NCBI GenBank assembly: GCA_003550305.1 | Contig: QKYT01000833.1 | Span: forward strand, 10,406-21,060 | From: Glomus cerebriforme | Taxonomy: Eukaryota; Glomeromycota; Glomeromycetes; Glomerales; Glomeraceae | Length of the DNA: 10,655 nt | Direction of reading: 5' to 3' | Shown here: one piece after another, positions 7,853 through 10,655 of the stretch | Position numbering within the stretch: position 1 is the first letter of the stretch | Layout of the letters: the number at the start of each line of letters is the position of its first letter | The notes under the pieces: generated by a model | The model's input: only the letters and a program-made list of their open reading frames with translations | Database searches by the model: none | Told to the model about the DNA's origin: nothing | Made by a program: the position numbers and the translations under genes

Positions 7853-10402
7853 TCATTTTTTATTTTCAATTTTTAAACTGCAGAAAAATTATTTCAAATT
7901 AATAAATAGAATAGAAATGTATTTTCGTCAAATATAAAATTTTAATAAAACTTACTTTGTAAAGTCTATTATTTCTACTGTATTATTGTTAATGTTATCA
8001 TATTTCGGAAGTTTCTCTGTAAAAGGATTAAGTAACCGAGATGTATAAACAGCTTGTGAATGAGTAGTTTGTTGATTATGTTCAATAGATAAAAGGTTTT
8101 TTTGACGGTATTTTTCTGCTTCTTCAAATTGCTCTTCAAATTGTTTTTCATAATTTTCATGAAATTTATAGAAGTATAAATCATAAAATAATGTAAATAA
8201 TTCAAGTATTTCAGTTACATTTGGCTATTACTTGGATTTGAATCCCAACACCTTTTCATTAAATCAATGTAACATTTTGGTGCTTGTGGTTCAGTTATTT
8301 CAGGTCTAACTCCATTACATATATTTAATGCTAAATATTGATNATGTGCACAATTGGCAAAAGGTTGTCTTCCAATTGCTACATAATACATTAACATACC
8401 AAAACTATAGATATCTGCTGCTTTAGTATAAGGTTTTCCTNTTAATACTTCAGGAGCTACAAATGGCATAACTCCATAAATTTTTGTTTCATCNATATTA
8501 CTAACTTCTTGACATAATCCCATATCTGAAATGTATGGGACATCTATATTACTACTAATTAGTATATTTCCTGTATGAAAATCACGATGAACCATTTGTT
8601 TTTGATGAATATCTTTAAGACCATATAATATGTTAGATAATATTCTAATTTTATGTTTCCAGCTAAAATCTTTATAATTTTTATTTGCCCAATTATTAAG
8701 ATTTCCACCTTCTGCATTTTCAAGAATCATAATATAATCTTTTGTATTTGGATTTTGAGATATTCCATATATATTAATAATATGACCAGATTCCTTTATN
8801 AAATGTACTTTAACCTATTAAGACAAAATAAATTATTATTATATTAAAAAATGTATAAAACAGATTAATAAAAAAATCTTTATATACCTCATTTAAAAAT
8901 TCATTAGGAATATTTGATGAATTATNCAAATATTTTAACGCAACCTTTTTATTTACTAATTTTCTTGTATATTTCCTTTTATTAACATCATAAANTAATG
9001 GACCGTCCTTCCATATTGCTAAATATACTGTAGAAAANCCACCTTTACCTATTTCTTTAATAATATTAAACTGATTGTATGGTATCCATTCAAATANTGA
9101 TCTATTCCGACCATATTTTATATTTAATTGTACTTTTTGAATGAAATCATCAATTATTTTGTTTTCACTGGTCCAATTTGTAAAATTATTTTTAAAATTA
9201 TTAATTTGACATGGTTTACACCATTTCTCATAAGTATTTGTATATATTTTNTCACATACTTCACAATAATTATTATAAAGAACCATAATATAATCCTTTG
9301 TGTCTGGTTTTTGAGATATTCCATATATAACATCTACTGTTTCATCATGATTATAGGGTCGTTTAGTTGAACATTTTTTAACCTATTAAAACAAAATAAA
9401 GTCACGTATTAAAAGGTATTTAATGTTAAATTAAATAAGTAGTAAACTTTATACCTCATTTAGGAATTCATCAATTATATTTTGTGAGTTATAAAAACAT
9501 TTTAAATCAACAATTTCATCAGATTTTCTTGTCCATTCTTTCTTATTATTATCTTCGTCAAAATNTAATGGGCCATTCTTCCATATTGCCACATATAATA
9601 NAGTTTCACCATCNTTGCCTATTTCTTTAATATTTTTAAACTGATTGTATGGTATCCATTCAAAAAATATACCGTAAGCATTAAATTTTAATTGCTTTTC
9701 TTGAATAAAATCATCAATTATTTTGTTTCCACTGGTTCTATTCTTTAAATTATTAATTTGACATGNCATACACCATTTTTNGTAANTATTTGTATATTTT
9801 TTACCACATTCTTCACAATGATTATGATAAAGAACCATAATATAATCCTTTGTATCTGGTTTTTGAGATATTCCGTATATAGTAATAACATTTTTGGTTG
9901 AATATTGTTTAATCTATTAAAATAAAATAAAATTATTGTTATATTAAAAGGTATTAACGTTAAATTAAATAAGAAAACTTTATACCTCATTTACAAATTC
10001 ATGAGTGATATTTTGTGAATTTCGTGAATTATTAAAACATTTTAAATCAACTTTTACGGATTTTCTTATCCATTCATAATAGTGGTCAAAGTATAATGGA
10101 CCATTCTCCCACATTGCCGAATATAATGTAGTTTCACCATCTTTGTTTATTTCTTTAATATTTTTAAACTGATCATATGGTATCCATTCAAATACTATAT
10201 CACCATATTTATCAAATTTTAATTGTTTCTCTCGAATAAAATCATCAATTATTTCATTCCCACTGGTCCAGTTTGTAAAATTTTTTAATATCTTACAAAA
10301 ATCACACCATTTATACTCTGTATTAAGAATAACAGAATATTCTATACCACATTTTTCACAGTTGAATGGTTCTTTATTTAATAAGTTGCTTTGGGATGAC
10401 AT
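7853..10402 (-). CDS. Protein kinase with triplicated zinc-ribbon/N-lobe cassette
   Basis: Five exons (10402-9986, 9913-9455, 9382-8888, 8814-7956, 7877-7853) would encode about 751 residues once one frameshift is allowed for. Three CxxC/CxxC zinc ribbons (Cys 15/18/33/36, 172/175/187/190, 332/335/347/350) each precede an IIDDFI...FEWIPY linker and a kinase N-lobe. N-lobes 1 and 2 have degenerate glycine loops (KDGET) but keep the VDLK lysine. N-lobe 3 has GKGxFSTVY and VALK (Lys442), with the alphaC Glu near 453-457. A single C-lobe follows: HRDFHTGN (Asp535, Asn540), DMG for DFG (554-556), APE (577-579) and DIYSFG. The tail (FEEQFEEAEKYR, TSRLLNPFTEKLP, EIIDFTN) is typical of the large Rhizophagus kinase family. 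Expected reaction: ATP-dependent protein phosphorylation; substrate unknown. Fifteen N bases lie in exons 2-4. The start is the first ATG, in an exon with a complete zinc ribbon. Confidence 0.85.
7878..7955 (-). other. Kinase intron 4 (78 nt), before a tiny last exon
   Basis: A full-consensus donor GTAAGT (7955-7950) and acceptor TTTCTGCAG (ending at 7878) enclose 78 bases. Splicing turns an immediate TAA (IIDFTK-stop) into IIDFTNLKIENKK-stop, ending with TGA at 7855-7853. FTNL endings are familiar in this kinase family. Without splicing the protein simply ends at the TAA, so both forms are viable. Confidence 0.6.
8221..8229 (-). other. Frameshift at the subdomain XI Arg codon of the kinase
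   Basis: The C-lobe frame reads WDSNPSN and then SQM and stop (8217-8215). The family has NPSNRP here. The DNA reads AAT-AG-CCA, so one base of the Arg codon is missing. In the next frame PNVTEILELF and about 80 further family-like codons follow without a stop to the donor at 7955. The lesion is either very recent or a sequencing error. Confidence 0.75.
8815..8887 (-). other. Kinase intron 3 (73 nt, phase 0)
   Basis: Donor GAG/GTATATAAAG, acceptor TTGTCTTAATAG/GTT. The ends match introns 1 and 2 but the middle has diverged, consistent with this being the older copy next to the C-lobe exon. Confidence 0.85.
9383..9454 (-). other. Kinase intron 2 (72 nt, phase 0)
   Basis: Donor GAG/GTATAAAG, acceptor TTTTAATAG/GTT. 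It shares with intron 1 the length, both ends and inner blocks such as CTTATTTAATTTAAC and ACCTTTTAATA. Confidence 0.85.
9914..9985 (-). other. Kinase intron 1 (72 nt, phase 0)
   Basis: Donor GAG/GTATAAAG, acceptor TTTTAATAG/ATT. The frame before it would run into TAA one codon past the junction, and the frame resumes as IKQYSTK after it. Nearly the same sequence as intron 2. Confidence 0.85.
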
Positions 10403-10655
10403 TTTTTATTTGAAGAGTTCCAAAATAAATTTTTTTTTTTTTTAATAATTACGCCGCCATAATATTATTGAATGATCACCAAATAAGATAAGATATATCT
10501 TTATTTGGATATGATCAATCAAATATTAAAATTTGGTGTATCATTTAAAAGTTATCACAAAAATCATCTACAAAGTATTTTTCCAAATTAGGAATAGAAT
10601 GAAAAAAAAGTTGCGAAAAAAATTTTTTGAAATAATTCTTTAATTTTACGATGAA
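10403..10655. promoter_or_regulatory. Upstream region of the kinase gene with an inverted repeat
   Basis: This should hold the kinase promoter and 5' UTR. A T-run (A-run on the coding strand) of more than a dozen bases lies about 25-40 bases before the ATG. At 10473-10517 an imperfect palindrome has TGATCA at both ends, CCAAATA (10479-10485) and TATTTGG (10502-10508) arms, and a perfect 12-bp core AAGATATATCTT (10490-10501). No convincing TATA box at a typical distance was found. Confidence 0.35.

Larger units (their letters stand above)
8888..10402 (-). repeat. Tandem exon triplication inside the kinase gene
   Basis: Three consecutive units, exon 1 (10402-9986), exon 2 (9913-9455) and exon 3 (9382-8888), align through zinc ribbon, linker, beta1 and alphaC. 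All three end in NE followed by GAG/GTAT. Exons 2 and 3 also start alike, with a beta4-beta5 piece (IYGISQKPDTKDYIMVL) fused directly to the next zinc ribbon (CEEC or CEVC). The two introns between the units are themselves close copies, so the duplicated unit was exon plus intron. Exon 2 lacks about ten codons present early in exon 3 and a few in its linker. Confidence 0.85.

Noticed and set aside
7975..8205. 76-codon minus-strand frame
   Set aside because: It is the wrong frame of the kinase C-terminal tail; the neighbouring frame reads the conserved family tail.
8653..9370. Plus-strand frames at 8653-8847 and 9128-9370
   Set aside because: Both are antisense to kinase exons 3-4 and their introns, and contain only AT-driven Ile/Phe/Tyr composition.
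8810..9838. Independent starts at ATG 9838 and ATG 9286 as separate small genes
   Set aside because: These ATGs are internal Met codons of the beta5 strand (DYIMVL). Good acceptors and in-frame codons lie upstream of each, so the pieces are exons of one gene.
9745..9990. 81-codon minus-strand frame
   Set aside because: It crosses intron 1 and the first part of exon 2 in the wrong frame; exon 2 in frame gives the zinc ribbon.
1..10655. tRNA, rRNA, CRISPR array or bacterial-type operon
   Set aside because: No cloverleaf, rRNA-like block or regularly spaced direct repeats were seen. Spliced genes and protein families point to a eukaryotic nuclear genome.

Overview
The window looks like nuclear DNA of an arbuscular mycorrhizal fungus, most likely Rhizophagus irregularis or a close relative (Glomeromycotina). 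The reasons are a very A+T-rich background, short introns with GTA/GTAAG donors and TAG/CAG acceptors, and members or remains of three families that are hugely expanded in that lineage: zinc-ribbon protein kinases of the tyrosine-kinase-like type, Sel1-repeat proteins and BTB/BACK proteins. This is recognition of protein signatures by eye; no search was run.

Left third (1-4349): no intact gene. There is a decayed plus-strand BTB/BACK gene with a fossil intron (313-926). A minus-strand coiled-coil open frame lies at 1138-1461. A purine/pyrimidine fold-back region spans 1600-2095, followed by a cluster of small hairpins at 2131-2200. A second minus-strand protein-like segment is broken by one base (2432-2714). 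The rest is AT-rich intergenic DNA with a 52-codon open stretch at 3361-3516 and a pair of perfect 12-bp palindromes at 4016-4047.

Middle (4350-5661, minus): a Sel1-repeat gene of about 436 codons, broken once by an extra base in a homopolymer near its 3' end. A TATA-like box lies upstream of its start. About 2.2 kb of AT-rich intergenic DNA separates it from the next gene.

Right third (7853-10402, minus): a five-exon protein kinase gene whose 5' part is a tandem triplication. The cassette is a CxxC/CxxC zinc ribbon, a linker and a kinase N-lobe. It occurs three times in frame, with phase-0 introns of 72, 72 and 73 nt, before a single kinase C-lobe. Only the third N-lobe keeps a glycine-rich loop. 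A one-base loss at the conserved Arg of kinase subdomain XI shifts the frame, and the expected C-terminal tail continues intact in the other frame through a fourth intron.

Kinase and Sel1 gene share a strand and lie in the order (kinase, then Sel1) found within single polypeptides of this fungal family. All 19 undetermined bases (N) fall in exons of these two genes, which suggests collapse of near-identical paralogues in the assembly and makes both single-base frameshifts suspect.
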